Shown here one piece after another: positions 11,195 to 23,559 of a DNA stretch of 64,000 nucleotides; positions within the stretch are counted from its first letter, which is position 1, and every line of letters starts with the position of its first letter. The notes beneath the pieces are model-generated. The model did no database searches. It had not been told where the DNA came from and was given only the letters and a program-made list of their open reading frames with translations. The DNA comes from Mangifera indica (Eukaryota > Streptophyta > Magnoliopsida > Sapindales > Anacardiaceae), in contig NC_058150.1 of assembly GCF_011075055.1 (NCBI RefSeq), positions 9,772,330 through 9,836,329 on the forward strand, given 5' to 3'. Position numbers and translations under genes: made by a program.

Positions 11195-13393
11195 TAAAGT
11201 AATAAACAAGCTTTTTCAACTAGAATTCTATCCAACTTGCCTGCAATTCTTTGATCACCATCTCATTTATTGTTCCAAGTATACAAAAAGCCCATGAATC
11301 TTAAATCCTCCAAATTAGCCTTTCTATAGCATTCATTCAGTTCTTCCTGGTGTGGCTTTCATTTAGCCAAGCCACCACTCCTCTCACTTTGCTTTCTTAT
11401 GGCATTGGAGTCCCCAATGATCACCCAAGGTCTATTCTTTGTGGCCATCATGAAGTCTAAGATCTTCATCCAAAGACTCATTCTTTCCATGTAGTTAATT
11501 AGCTTATACACAATTGAAGCATGAAGAACTACTTTGCTTGCTAGGATTTCCACTAGGTTGCTTAGACTTCATAATAAGATTAACTTTCAGTAGACTTTGA
11601 TTCCAGCTTACCCAAATTTTGCCTCTAGGACTTATCTTATAGTTGTCAATAAACTCCTAATCACCAAATAACTTCCTTCTTATACTTTCACTTTTCTCTT
11701 TTCTCACTTTGGTCTCAAGGATAACAACCATCTCCATTTTATGCTTAGCTACCAATAGCTTTATTTCTTTATATTTTAGAGGTGAATTAACACCTTTTAT
11801 GTTCCACACTCCAAGATTAATCATGGCTATTTTTAAGGGTGTTCGACTCTTTCCCCTTCTTAGTTATCTTATTCTTTTATTGTTTATTTTGCTTGTTGAA
11901 ACCCTATTCAAATCTTTCTCATAAACTCTTATAAGGTTACTAAAAGCAATGACTTGGGGAGATTTAGTATCCTCATCATCAATTGTTTGCCCTTGATTGC
12001 CCTACTCCTTAATGACATTGCCATTACTCCTCAATTTAGATGCTTTAGCATTACCACTACCTACTTTTAGATCAGATTTTTGTCTTTTTGCTTTGTTCGA
12101 GAAGCCACCTCATTTCCTTTATTGGTCTTGGATGAGATTATTTTTCCATCATCTTCAGGGCTTTCTTATCACCACAGGTTCTGTCTTGGCTTGTAGCTTT
12201 ACGCTCCTTGTTTCTGTCATTATTTTCCTCTCCAGGTGTTGTAGGATTTGCCATTTGCTCACTTTGCAAAACCTTATTTCCTTTAGCCGAAACTTGCTTC
12301 TCTTTTCGGGTTGCTTTTCTCACTTCTTCTCTTTTCTTCTTTTCTCCTCTTCTGCCTCTTTCACACTTATCACTCTTCCCTTTTCATTAATAGTAACTTC
12401 TTCCACAAGGTGAGCAAACCTATTATTCATCTTCTCTTAGGTAAGATTAGCATTCATGTTATGCTTTTTCCCACTTTGACAGTCTTCTCAACATGCATTT
12501 TTGTCTCTTTGAAGTTTTTCCTCACTTGCCCATGTGTTTTCGAGTGGGTTTTGAAATATCAAGTCTTCCTTTTTATCTATTTTATTTTTGCCTTCTTCTA
12601 TTCCATGACCATATGGGTTACAACCAAGACATCTTATAGGCCTCCAGATTCCATACTCTCTCCACTCGATAAACCAAGATCTATAAAATCTAAAAAGACT
12701 TTATAAACTTTTTTTTCAACATATATTAGGGCAAATTCAAGGCAAGAACTTTCCTCTGTGATCGAATCTAAGTAAAAAGGTTTACCAAGGCTACTAGCTA
12801 AGTAACTAAGACCTTTGGTGCTCCAATAATTAAAGGCGATGTCAAATATCTTCACCAATACAATAACTTTCTTGATGTTCTCTGACGTTATTACGAGGTT
12901 TCTTCTCATTTCTTGCACAAAGAAAGGCTGCCTCCAACCACCTAAGGGCCCTCTTCAACAATCCTCATATGATCTTCATTATTCCTATATCTAAGCACAA
13001 ACATGCCTTGCCCATTTGAAGTAATTTCCACGAGGCCAAGGTTAGCCCACATTCGTTTTGCATATTTCTTGATAATTAAGAAAAAAACTCTCTTTCCTAA
13101 GAAAAATCCTATAGCACAACTCTACCATCTCTTAGCTCATTCTTCCATAACTTCCTTTAGAGGATGAACAATTGTACGCTTAGCACACTTCTTCTTTGGA
13201 TGAGGGAAATACTCCAAGCAAGTATTAGACCTTCTTCTTTAAAACAATTTATGCTGCAACTTAACAGCCAATACAAAGGAGGTGAAACCCATTTCGCTAC
13301 CAGATGACTCTTTTGATCTATTTGTCTCTTTACCAACTCCAGAAGAAACTGCCTTAGCAGTGGAGCAATCAACTTTGTACTAGGAAGAATCCA
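11195..13393 (-). pseudogene. L1-type LINE remnant: ORF1 and 5' part of ORF2
   Basis: Read on the minus strand, the part nearest 13390 begins ATGGATTCTTCC, then encodes a decayed plant LINE ORF1 (DUF4283 family), including FFLGKRVFF, KYAKRMW, FDIAFNYWSTKGLSYLAS and LGKPFYLDSITEE. Further left is ORF2 endonuclease-like sequence: PWVIIGDSNAIRKQSERSGG (the usual GDFNA reads GDSNA), then FLYTWNN and RIAGKLDRILV. Many stops and frameshifts are present. It ends near 11195, before any reverse transcriptase. Missing the 3' half is unusual, since L1 copies usually lose the 5' end. Its upstream part resumes at 23560 beyond the copia insertion. Confidence 0.75.
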
Positions 13394-15024
13394 TTGTAGG
13401 ATTTTGGCAAGAAAATTAAAATTTTTAGATCATGTTCATATCATATGTAACAATGGTAATATAAAATTTACATGTTGTTTCAAGAAATAAAACATAGAAA
13501 TGTGTAAACTACCTTGTACCTTGTAATTTGATTTGAAGTTAGGAAGCTTGAATCACTAAAATAAGTGATCTTTTGACTTGCATCCTTCGAGGAAGAAAAA
13601 AGGAAGAAAAATGGAAGCTTTCCCTACAAAAGAAGAAGAAGAAGAAAAATCTATTATTTTTCTATATTTCTCTCCCATTTAATAAGCTTAAACTTGATAT
13701 TTATCAAGTTAAGCATATATCCAATTTCTGTTGGTTTATAATTAAGAGTAACCAATATTTTGACACATGTTGATTAATTTGTGCCCAAAATTATATGTTC
13801 CACTTTCTGAACAATTTCAAAAGTGTAAAATAACAATTTTGCCCCTTTTCCAAATCTTAGTCGAAAAGTACAATTTTTATCCTGGGAAAGTGCTAGCTAA
13901 CCATGGATAAATAATTTCATCTTCATCACACCATTTTTTTCCTTGAAATATGGGTGTGACCTTCAAGGTTCATAGTGACGTAACCTTGGGCCCCATATCG
14001 GATGATACGATTCATTATATCACTGTATAACCCAAAACTTTCGTTAACTGATAAACTTCATTTTTCACTACAAAACAAAGCTCCCACTGATCATGTGGTG
14101 TCATCTAGCAATGCCCCATGACCCCTACATCACAATGAAGTACAAGCTTCACATAATGCCAAATGAACCTTTTTTACTCACACTTACCATGTTATCCAAT
14201 CCCTTCGTCGTTACATCTCGATTAAACTTGGATTCATGGAATGTCAAAATCCAATATTTAATCTTTTCGAATATCAAGTCATACCTCAGAACGTGCCATA
14301 TCGAAACTCTTTCTATGTGGACTTTTATCTATACTAGCCAATGTCTTAGATTTTCATGTTTTTCGATGTTCATATGGGAACTCGGGAGCAGTCAAGCTGA
14401 CAAATCCCTGTATGATCATCACTTGTCCTCTTGCTCAAGCAACATATGATCAAAGTGGCTTTTGAACGAGACATGATTAGCCTTGTGGTATACACCATAT
14501 GAACCATACGTTCTGGAATGAATTATAACCATGATATCTCAAGTCAAAGGATCTATACATTAGTATGATTTACGATGTATCATTGACTACATATTAATAC
14601 CGATGTGATTATCATTCAATGGTCATGTTTGATAAACAATATAATATAATAACCTTTGATCAGTTCTCTAACCATTAAACGGTTCTATTGTTCACCTATG
14701 TGTATATCCACCATATCTAATATCATCCATTGATATATTGTGGTGATATAGCACACACCCACTATGGAATACTATTGCCTAAACAGATTGTCCATGTAAG
14801 GAACAATTTGGTGACGTTTATTAAAACTCATCGGGACCTTTCACATGTCATATGTATGTAGCTAATATGGATATAATATACAACTACAACATAGATATAA
14901 AAGTGACATAGAAAACATATGAAGTATGATGGAACTCCTTTTCTTTTTTTATTAACAATGTATATACAAGATATACAACCCTTAAAACTAACAAAACGAT
15001 TGGTTTTTAGGGCATATTCTAACA
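13394..15024 (-). repeat. Copia-1 3' LTR (left copy)
   Basis: On the plus strand it starts tgtaggattttgg and ends gcatattctaaca; on the element strand it starts TGTTAGAATATGCCC, a common plant copia LTR start. It matches 21941-23559 along its length with scattered substitutions and small indels. Open frames inside it, such as 14093-14449, recur in the other LTR and are not genes. Confidence 0.92.
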
Positions 15025-15258
15025 AGAACTCCCACTTGCACTAAAACCAACTGCTATAGTACCTAATGCCCATCATCTCTAGATGCTAGTCCAACAGTCT
15101 TTTTTTTGTTAACAATGTATATGTAAGATATACAACCCTTAAAACTAACAAAACGATTGGTTTTTAGGGCATATTCTAATAAGAACTCCCACTTGCACTA
15201 AAACCAACTACTATAGTACCTAATGCCCATCCTCTCTAGATGCTAGTCCAATAGTCTT
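14944..15258 (-). repeat. 157-bp tandem duplication across the LTR/polypurine junction
   Basis: The block containing aacaatgtatat, the LTR terminus, the polypurine tract and the adjacent internal sequence occurs twice, at 14954 and 15111 for the same word, with few differences. The second copy ends the LTR as attctaata rather than attctaaca. Confidence 0.9.
15025..15040 (-). promoter_or_regulatory. Copia-1 polypurine tract
   Basis: On the element strand the bases just before the 3' LTR read gcaagtgggagttct, close to the AAGTGGGAG tract of many plant copia elements. This site primes plus-strand DNA synthesis. A second copy lies at about 15182-15197 in the tandem duplication. Confidence 0.75.
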
Positions 15259-15259
15259 T

Positions 15260-18200
15260 GTGTCAGTGCTTTAGTTAGTGGGTCTGTAAGATTGTCCACC
15301 GAAGCAATCTTCTAAATAACAATATCTTTAGCTCCAATGAATTCTTTCAAGATGTGATATTTTTGCTGAACATGCTTTGACCTTTGATGCACTTTTGGTT
15401 CCTTTGCTTATACAATGACACCAATATTGTCATAGAATATAATTATTGGTTGACTCATTTGAGGAACCACGCCCAACTCTATAGTGAATTTACACATCCA
15501 AACGACCTCTTTCTCAGCTTCTAAAGCGGTAATATACTTAGTTTTTATAGTATAGTTTGTAGTAGTCGATTGTTTGACATTTTTCCAACTAACTACGCCT
15601 CTATTACAGAAAAAAACAAATGCAGACGTAGACTTTCTATCATTTACATCTAACTGAAAATCAGAATTTGAGTATCCTTTGAGTGTTAACTCTGAACCCC
15701 CATAACCCAATATCAACTCCTTAGTCCTCCCTAAATATTACAAGATAGCTTTTATTGCTATCCAATGTCTTTCTCCAAGATTTGATTGATATTTCCTTAC
15801 TACACTAACTGCAAAAGCAATATCTAGTCGTGTACATAACATGGCGTACATGAGACTACCTACTTCTGAAGCATATGACATCTCACACATTCGTTGTTAC
15901 TTTTCATCTATCTCTGGACACATATCTTTCGATAAATGTGTTCCATAAGGAAACGGTAGAAGACCTCTCTTAGAGTCTTACATATGAAAACGTTTCAACA
16001 CTTTCCCTATGTACAATTTTTGAGATAAACCTATTAATCCTTTCGCTCTATCTCTATAGATGCGAATACCTAGAATATAAGTTGTTTCTCTTAGATCCTT
16101 CACGGAGAAAGATTTCGCTAGCCATAGCTTAACCTCAGTCATAGTGCCAATATTGTTTCCAATTAATAATATGTCATCTACATATAAGAGTAGGAAAATG
16201 ATAATTTTATCCCTATCAGATTTATAGACACACAACTTATCCAGATTTTTAATGAAACTGAATTCTCGAATTGTTTCATCAAATCGGATATTCTAGTTTC
16301 TTGAAGCTTGTTTCAATCCATATATAGATCAATGTAGTTTGCATACTTTATGCCTCTCGATAGTGGATATAAAACCAATTCGCTGCTCCATATAAATATT
16401 TTCCTCAATGTACCTATTAAGAAAAACAGTTTTAACATCTATTTGTCATATCTCATAATCATAGTGTGCTACAATAACTAGCAGGATTATGATGAATTTA
16501 AACATCATGACTAGTGAAAAAGTCTCTTCATAATCCAACCCTTGTTTTTGAATATAACCTTTAGCTACCAATCGAGCTTTATAAGTTTCAACTTTTCTAT
16601 CCTTGCCAATTTTCCTCTTGAGGATCCATTTACATTCGATTGAAACTATTCCATTAGGTGGATCAACGAGTGTCCATACTTGATTGGCATTCATAGATTT
16701 AATTTCTGAATTCATTGCCTCTAGCCATCTGTCGGAGTCAATATCTAATATTGTCTCTTGATAAGTTTTTGGATCTTTTAGATGCTCAGTTTCTCTCATT
16801 AGAAGCGATTCAAAATCCCCTTTTATTAGAAATCCATATCTCTCGGGAGGTCGAGACCTCTAGTAGACTTTCTTACTTGAGCCATTGTAGTTGGTATAGG
16901 TGATTGTATACTTGGAGGATTTACCTGAATAGGTTTGGTTACTGGTTCTCTAAACTCTTCTTCGAGCATAATTCTCTTTTTTGCACCACTTTCCTCTAAG
17001 AACTCTTTCTCGAGAAAATGTGCATTTCTACTGACCATAATCCTTTGATCAAAGTGAAAGTAGAAATAATATCCTAAACTTTCTTTTAGATACCCGATGA
17101 ACCGACCCTTTTCTGTTTGAGACTCCAATTTATTAGTTCTAACCACTTTGACAAATGCTGAACATCCCTTGATTTTTAGGTAGTTTTCACTTAGAAGCCT
17201 GTTATACCATAATTTGTATGGTGTCTTTCGAATGAACTTTGATGGTGCTTTATTCAACATATGTAGTGCTGTTTGAAAAGTATATCCCCATAAAAAAATT
17301 GGTAAGTGAATAAAACTCATCATAGATCGTATCATATCTAACAAAGTACGATTTCTCTATTTAGACACACCATTATGCTGTGGTGTGAATGACAGTCAAC
17401 TGAGATAGTATTCCTTTGTCTCTTAAGAACTCCAGAAATTATGTACTTAAGTATTCACCTTTACGATTTGAATGCAAAGCTTTAATATTCTTTCTAGTTT
17501 GATTTTCTACTTCTTTTTGAAACTCTCTGAACTTTTCAAAAGCTTTAGATTTGTATTTCATCAAATACAAATACCCATATCGAGAATAATCATCGATAAA
17601 GGTAATGAAGTATGAAAAACCTCTTCAGGCCATTTCATTAAAGGGGCCACACACATCAGTGTGTATTAATTCTAATATATTTTTAGCTCACTCCCCTTTA
17701 TTCTTAAATGGAAGCTTGATCATTTTTCCTCGAAGACAAGATTCACAAGTAAGATAGGGTTCTGAACCCAATGAACATAATAGTCCATTTTCTCTTATTT
17801 GTCGAATCTGATCCTCTCCAATATAACGAAATCTGTGATACCATAGAACTATTGGATTTATGTGTTCTCTTGTTCTTTTAGGTGATATAAAAGACATAGC
17901 GCTATGCAAATGAAGTTCTACCACATAAAAACCATCTGTACTAATAACATTTCCTACTAATCTATTTCCAAAATAAATTAGACATTCATTTCCATTAAAT
18001 GTAAACCGATAACCATTTTTACACAAAACTGGAATGAAGATGATATTCTTGGTGGCATTAGCAAAATACAAAGTTTTATACAAAGTTATTACATACCTAG
18101 TAGGTAACTATACACTACATATACCTATAGTTTATGCAGAAACTTGTGTCCCATCGACCAGTCTCAATGTGATCTCATCACATCTCAAGGTAGAACTATT

Positions 18201-18330
18201 TTGCAGATGTTGTAAGTAAGCACAAACATGTGAAGTTGCAGTAGAATCCAATATCCAAGAATCAATGTTTGAATTAACATTTAATTCAAATTCAATTACA
18301 TAACACTAATATGTACCTGCTTTGCTTTTT
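15260..18330 (-). pseudogene. Copia-1 pol remnant: protease/integrase, reverse transcriptase, RNase H
   Basis: Minus-strand frames in order from the right: the gag-pre-integrase and zinc-binding start of integrase (17688-18083, with LWYHRFRYIG and CESCLRGK); the C-terminal part of integrase and linker (16826-17344, with HMLNKAPSK and TPYKLWYNR); N-terminal reverse transcriptase (16446-16799, with WLEAMNSEIKSM and ARLVAKGY); the catalytic YVDDILLIGN block (15978-16235); and RNase H (15408-15716, with SNSDFQLDVNDRKSTSAF). The end near 15265 still shows NLTDPLTKAL. Stops and frameshifts separate every block, so no polyprotein can be made. Confidence 0.88.
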
Positions 18331-18334
18331 CTCA

Positions 18335-19237
18335 GATCATTAAGGTATAGAGGGTAGTTCTTCTTCCATTGCCCCTTTTGGTTGTAATAAAAACAATTGC
18401 TCTTCTTCTGCTTCTTTTCTTTCTATGGAATAGATGGTCGTAGAGGCTGAAAACATAATAGCCTGATGCCAGAACCCTTCATCCTAGAAAGTTTGGTAGT
18501 GGTTTTCTTAAAACTTTTCTTTGTACTTTTGGTCCACCAGATCCCATTTGTGAACCTTTCCTCTAAGGCTTTTGAGCTTGTCTTTTTTTGCCTCTCGTGG
18601 CAAAGGTAGCTAGCAATTTAGTTGGTGTTTTCCCTTTCTTCTCATTATTGTAAAATTCTTGAATATCATTAAGAAGCTCAAAGAAAGTGTGCTCAATCCT
18701 ATTGAGATTATAATTTGTAATAAACGACATAAAAGTTGGAGGGAGTGAATGGAGAATCAAATTCACTCGAACATTATGTGGCAAATCTATGCCCATAATT
18801 TGTAACTCCCTAGTCTTGTTAATCATTTTAATAACATGATCATCTGGGGAAACACCCTCCTTAAGTCGCATGCTGAATATTGAAGTTATCAAATTATATT
18901 CCTTCACTCGAGCATTTTCACTATATAATTCTTTTAAAGTAGTGATAATTTCATACGCACTCTGCACGTTCTTAAACTAAGTTTAAAGTTCAGAGTTCAT
19001 TGATGCCAACATATAACTACGAACTCGTAAGTCGATATCTACCCATTTAGCATAAGCCTTTTGCTCTTCCTTAGGGGTGTCAAGGTCCACTGCTACTAGT
19101 AAAGGTGCCTCTAAGGCATAAGCTGACTTTTCAAGATTGAGAACAATTGTCAGATTTTTCAGCCAATCTTTAAAATTGGGACCAATAAGCGCATGAGAGT
19201 CCATCAATTTCAGGAGTATATTATTTGCTATTGACAT
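18335..19237 (-). pseudogene. Copia-1 gag remnant
   Basis: The start at 19237 on the minus strand gives MSIANNILLKLMDSHALIGP, followed by a copia-type gag N-terminus (NFKDWLKNLTIVLN). A stop at about 18983 is followed by the rest of the UBN2-like domain (18563-18967, with IITTLKELY). A decayed zinc knuckle with the order F-Y-Y-N-Q-K-G-Q-W lies near 18390; its first cysteines are lost. Confidence 0.8.
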
Positions 19238-21920
19238 TTTGAGATTTTATATCACAAGAGAGAATGCTGCAAGAAATAACAAATTCATTAGTAATTACCA
19301 ATAAACCTAATCTTATTAACTCCCGCTATTTTATTCAAATCTTATACTTCCCCGACTGAAGATTCAGAAAGTTCATTGGATCACTTTCTAATGGGGAATC
19401 AAGTTCTTATCAAACTTGACAAACTACACATAATAGATCTAAGTCCGTCAAGCTTAATAAATAGGAATCGATTTCCCTTTACATTCCAAATGCAAGTTAT
19501 GATTCATGTGAGCCTCTAACTTTGAGCACCGCACACAATAGATCTACGCACTCTAAACTAGTCAAATTCAACCTATCATGCTTTCTAGATATATTACCCC
19601 ATCACTCCCACACATAATAAAATCTAGGGAATGACAAAAATAGTACTCAAGACACTAATCGACTAATTTTGCCCTATATGGCATAATATCCATCACATAA
19701 TAGAAATATAGGATTTCTAGCCTTATAACGTAACCCTAATCGACCCATAATATAAGGCTCGAATTTGATATTGAAAATTTGGGAAAGATTTTATTATTAT
19801 TAAATAGGTTCAGTTTATATCTTGAGTACTCTAGTATGTATTTTTGAATACGTATTTATCACGCAAGACAAGTTACTAAACCATATTCTTACAATTTATG
19901 CTATTGAAAACTTTTCTAATATCCTAAATGGTATTGTAAGAATATTTCATGCCTAAAAGTTTTAGTTCTCTAAAAGACAAAACTATGTATTATATGCCAT
20001 AAATAAATTACATGATAATATAAAGGCCAAACGACTATTTCCCACCCAAGGTTTTGATGTTTTCTCAAATGTCCCCCTTTTAACTATGGAAACACCAAAC
20101 ACCCACCCATGACCGGTTAGATTTAACAGAACCCTAACACCTAAAAATTTTATCTCTTTTTAACTTTAAAAACTAAAATTTTCCAGACGAAGTTCTTCGT
20201 CTCCCAAGGAGTCTCCGACGTCAATCAGACCTCCAAATAGGAGGAAAGAGATCGTCGGAAGGAGAGGTTGCTTCGGGAGGGAGAGGCCGTTGGTAATGGA
20301 GCTGGATAAGTCGCCGGAGATTTCAAAACCAAACCCTAAGGTGAAACTATGATTTTTTAAAACTTAGGCTGGGGGAAAATTTTAGTTTTTAAAGTTTAGG
20401 GGGCAAAATTATATTATATTTTAGTTTATTTTTAATATTATAGCAAAAATGACGATTTTACCCTTACCACCGTTAGGGTTTTGTTAAATCTAATCAGCCA
20501 TGGGTGGGTGTTTGATGTTTCCATAGTTAAAGGGTGGAAACTTGAGAAAACATCAAACCTTGGGTGGGAAATAGTCGTTTGGCCTAATATAAAACATAAA
20601 ACTTAGGCATGCTATCAAACACATATCAACTATATTATTCAATAATCAAAAGAAGTCATATTTTCATACAACTTAGCATATCACATATCTAAAATGTACA
20701 TTAGGTTGATCTTGCATATAAGAGATCCAATATCTTATAACTTAATCCTAGACTAGCAAACTTGAGTTTTTATTTATGTATCTAATACAACAAACATATC
20801 CACTATGTTAAGTCCATTTTAATCTAGCATAAATAATGTTAAGCATTTAGATGCATGATGTTTAACATGTCATAATGTCTCATATATAACATACACATTA
20901 ATGCTATCACATATACCTATAATAACATAACATTGTGGGCACCATATTAATATTTGTAACACTATAGTCAAACATTCAAACTTAGAAATTAAATTTGTAA
21001 TTTGGTGAACTTAACAAATAATTTACCGTACTTTATGCTCTTTGTTCAAGTTTGCTAAAACACAAACACATCCAATGTTTGGTGTCTACAAGATCAAACC
21101 ATAACAAGTATACAAAGTAATTAAACCAAAATTTTATATTACATTTTTCTTGAAACCAACCATGAAACCCCAACTCTTGATGTTTCCAAAACACATACCA
21201 AGTTCACCAAAATCTCACTAAACATGTTTCAATTCATACTTAAACATGAATAGATTTTGGAATGACAAGTTGTAAAATAAATACATAACACATGCTTAAT
21301 GTGAGCCAAATTCACAAGTGTCATGCATTTCACCAAATCATGACATATATGAATCATTCACCACTCAAACATAATCCATCTCACCATTTAATAATTATTC
21401 AAGCATGAATATGGTTACTCATAATGTAATTTATCCAATCCAAGCTATCAAGAATTCAATTCTCAATCAAACCAAGTCAAACACTAGTTTAATGAATTAA
21501 TAACAATTCAATCAACATTGAATGTTATTTCCATCAACCAAACACATAGAAATCATGTCAACTTGTTCATGCCCTTTACCAAGTCACACAAACTAAGTTT
21601 CTTAAAAACACATTTCCATGTAAAGTCAAGATTAAAATTCATGTGTATATCATGACAATTATGTATAAATCATGATTAAACCATTAATTTCAAAAACACC
21701 TAAATTTCTAAAATTAGGTTTTTTTTTTTTATTATGTCAAAAGTTATCCAACACAATTTCAACAATTTAAAGCTTCTCAAATGCTATTAAGACATTCCTA
21801 ATAACATATGTACACTTGGTTTAAACCAATCACACATAACAAAACTTATATCTTAGGTTTTGATCACTAACACTTCCAAACACCTAAAATTATAGCATAT
21901 TCTTGTCATTCAAGGATCAA
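19238..21920 (-). other. Copia-1 untranslated leader (about 2.1 kb without the MITE)
   Basis: Between the gag start and the primer binding site there is no coding frame on either strand. The DNA is A- and C-rich on the plus strand with repeated aatcaaaccaa- and catgaa-like words. A leader this long is well above the few hundred bases usual for copia elements. Confidence 0.6.
20025..20584. mobile_element. MULE-type MITE with perfect 9-bp target duplication
   Basis: The ends are inverted copies: ggccaaacgactatttccca at the left, and the same read backwards at the right. The match continues inward past 100 bp with one T indel and a few substitutions (...actatggaaacaccaaacaccc). TAATATAAA flanks both sides (20016-20024 and 20585-20593), a 9-bp duplication typical of Mutator-like elements. 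The centre (about 20200-20330) is much richer in G and C than its surroundings and encodes no transposase. Confidence 0.9.
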
Positions 21921-21938
21921 ACTCTTGCTCTGAAACCA
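21921..21938 (-). promoter_or_regulatory. Copia-1 primer binding site (initiator tRNA-Met type)
   Basis: Read on the element strand the sequence is TGGTTTCAGAGCAAGAGT, one base from the TGGTATCAGAGC primer site used by most plant copia elements. It lies two bases inside the right LTR. Confidence 0.8.
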
Positions 21939-21940
21939 TT

Positions 21941-23559
21941 TATAGGATTTTGGCAAGAAAATTAAAATTTTTAGAACATGTTCACATTATATGTAACAAT
22001 GGTAATATAAAATTTATATGTTGTTTCAAGAAATAAAGCATAGAAACATGTAAACTATCTTGTACCTTGTAATTTGATTTAAAGTTAGGAAGCTTGAATC
22101 ATTAAAATAAGTGATCTCTTGACTTGCACCCTTCAAGGAAGAAAAAAGGAAGAAAAATGGAAGCTTTCCCGACAAAAGAAGAAGAAGAAGAAAAATCTAT
22201 TATTTTTCTACATTTCTCTCCTATTTATTAAGCTTAAACTTGATATTTATCAAGTTAAGCATGTGTCTAATTTCTATTAGTTTATAATTAAGAGTAACCA
22301 GTATTTTGACACATGTTGATTAATTTGTGCCTAAAATTATATGTTCCACTTTCTAAACAATTTCAAAAGTGTAAAATGACAATTTTGCCTCTTTTTCGAA
22401 TCTTATTTGAAAAATACCACTTTTATCCTCAGAAAGTGCTAGCTAATCGTGGATAAATATTTTCATCTTCATCACACCATTTTCCTCCTTGAAAAATGGG
22501 TATGACCTTCAAGGTTCATAGTGACTAGCCTTGGGCCCCATATCGGACGATACGATTCATTATATCACTGTATAACCCAAAACTGTCGTTAACCGATATA
22601 TTTTATTTTTCACTACAAAACAAAGCTCCCACTGATCATGTGGTGTCATCTAGCAATGCCCCATGACCCCTACATCACAATGAAGTACAAGCTTCACATA
22701 ATGTCAAATGAACCTTTTTTACTCACACTTACCATGTTATCCAATCCCTTCGTCGTTACATCTCGATTAAACTTGGATTCATGGAATGTCAAAATCCAAT
22801 ATTTAATCTTTTCAATATCAAGTCATACCTCAGAACGTGCCACAGCAAAACTCTTTTCATGTGGACTTTTATCTACACTTGCCAGTGTCTTAGATTTTCA
22901 TGTTTCTCGATATTTGTATGGGAACTTGAGAGCAGTTGAGTTGACAGATCTCTTTATGATCATCACTTGTCCTCTCGCTTAAGCAACATATGATCAAAGT
23001 GGCTTCTGAACTAGACATGATTAGCCTCATGGTATACACCATATGAACTATACGTTTTGGAACGAAACACAACTATGATATCTCAAGTCAAAGGATCTAT
23101 ACACTAGTATGATTTACGATGTATCATTGACTACATATTAATGCCTATGTGATTATCGTTGAACGGTCATGTTCGATAAATAATATAATATAATAACCTT
23201 TGATCAGTTCTTTAACCATCAAATGGTTCTATTGTTTACTTATGTGTATATCCACCATGTCTAATATCATCCACTAATATACTGTGGTGATATAACACAT
23301 ACCCACTTTGCAATTCTATTGCCCAAACAGATTGCCTATGCAGGGAACGATTTGATGACGTTTATTAAAACTCATCCGGACCTTTCACATGTCATATGTA
23401 TGTAGCTAATATATCTGTAATATACAACTACAACTACAATTGATGTAGCAATCATGTGAATTATGACAAAACTTTTTTTTTTATTATTAATAATGTATAT
23501 GCAAGATATAAAATCCTTAAAACCAATAAAGTGATAGGTTTTTAGGGCATATTCTAACA
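21941..23559 (-). repeat. Copia-1 5' LTR (right copy)
   Basis: Matches the left LTR from tataggattttgg to attctaaca. The first dinucleotide on the plus strand is TA where the other copy has TG, a point change at the LTR edge. The TCCAT flank follows at 23560. Confidence 0.92.

Larger units (their letters stand above)
13394..23559 (-). mobile_element. Copia-1: complete but decayed Ty1/copia LTR retrotransposon
   Basis: Two direct LTRs of 1631 and 1619 bp bracket minus-strand gag, integrase, reverse transcriptase and RNase H remnants in copia order. Both outer flanks carry TCCAT (13389-13393 and 23560-23564), a perfect 5-bp target duplication. A primer binding site adjoins the right LTR and a polypurine tract adjoins the left LTR, fixing the minus orientation. 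The target is the start of the LINE ORF1. The protein frames are split by many stops and frameshifts, so it is not autonomous. The untranslated leader is unusually long and hosts a MITE. Confidence 0.92.

Noticed and set aside
12311..12706. 131-codon plus-strand frame and overlapping 11997-12413 frame, hydrophobic
   Set aside because: They are antisense to the LINE ORF1, whose minus-strand translation has clear family similarity; the hydrophobic look comes from antisense of Lys/Glu-rich codons.
14093..14449. 118-codon frame with a near-identical partner at 22638-22982
   Set aside because: Both lie at the same place in the two Copia-1 LTRs; conservation is due to the LTR pair, the frames differ in length, and they run opposite to the element.
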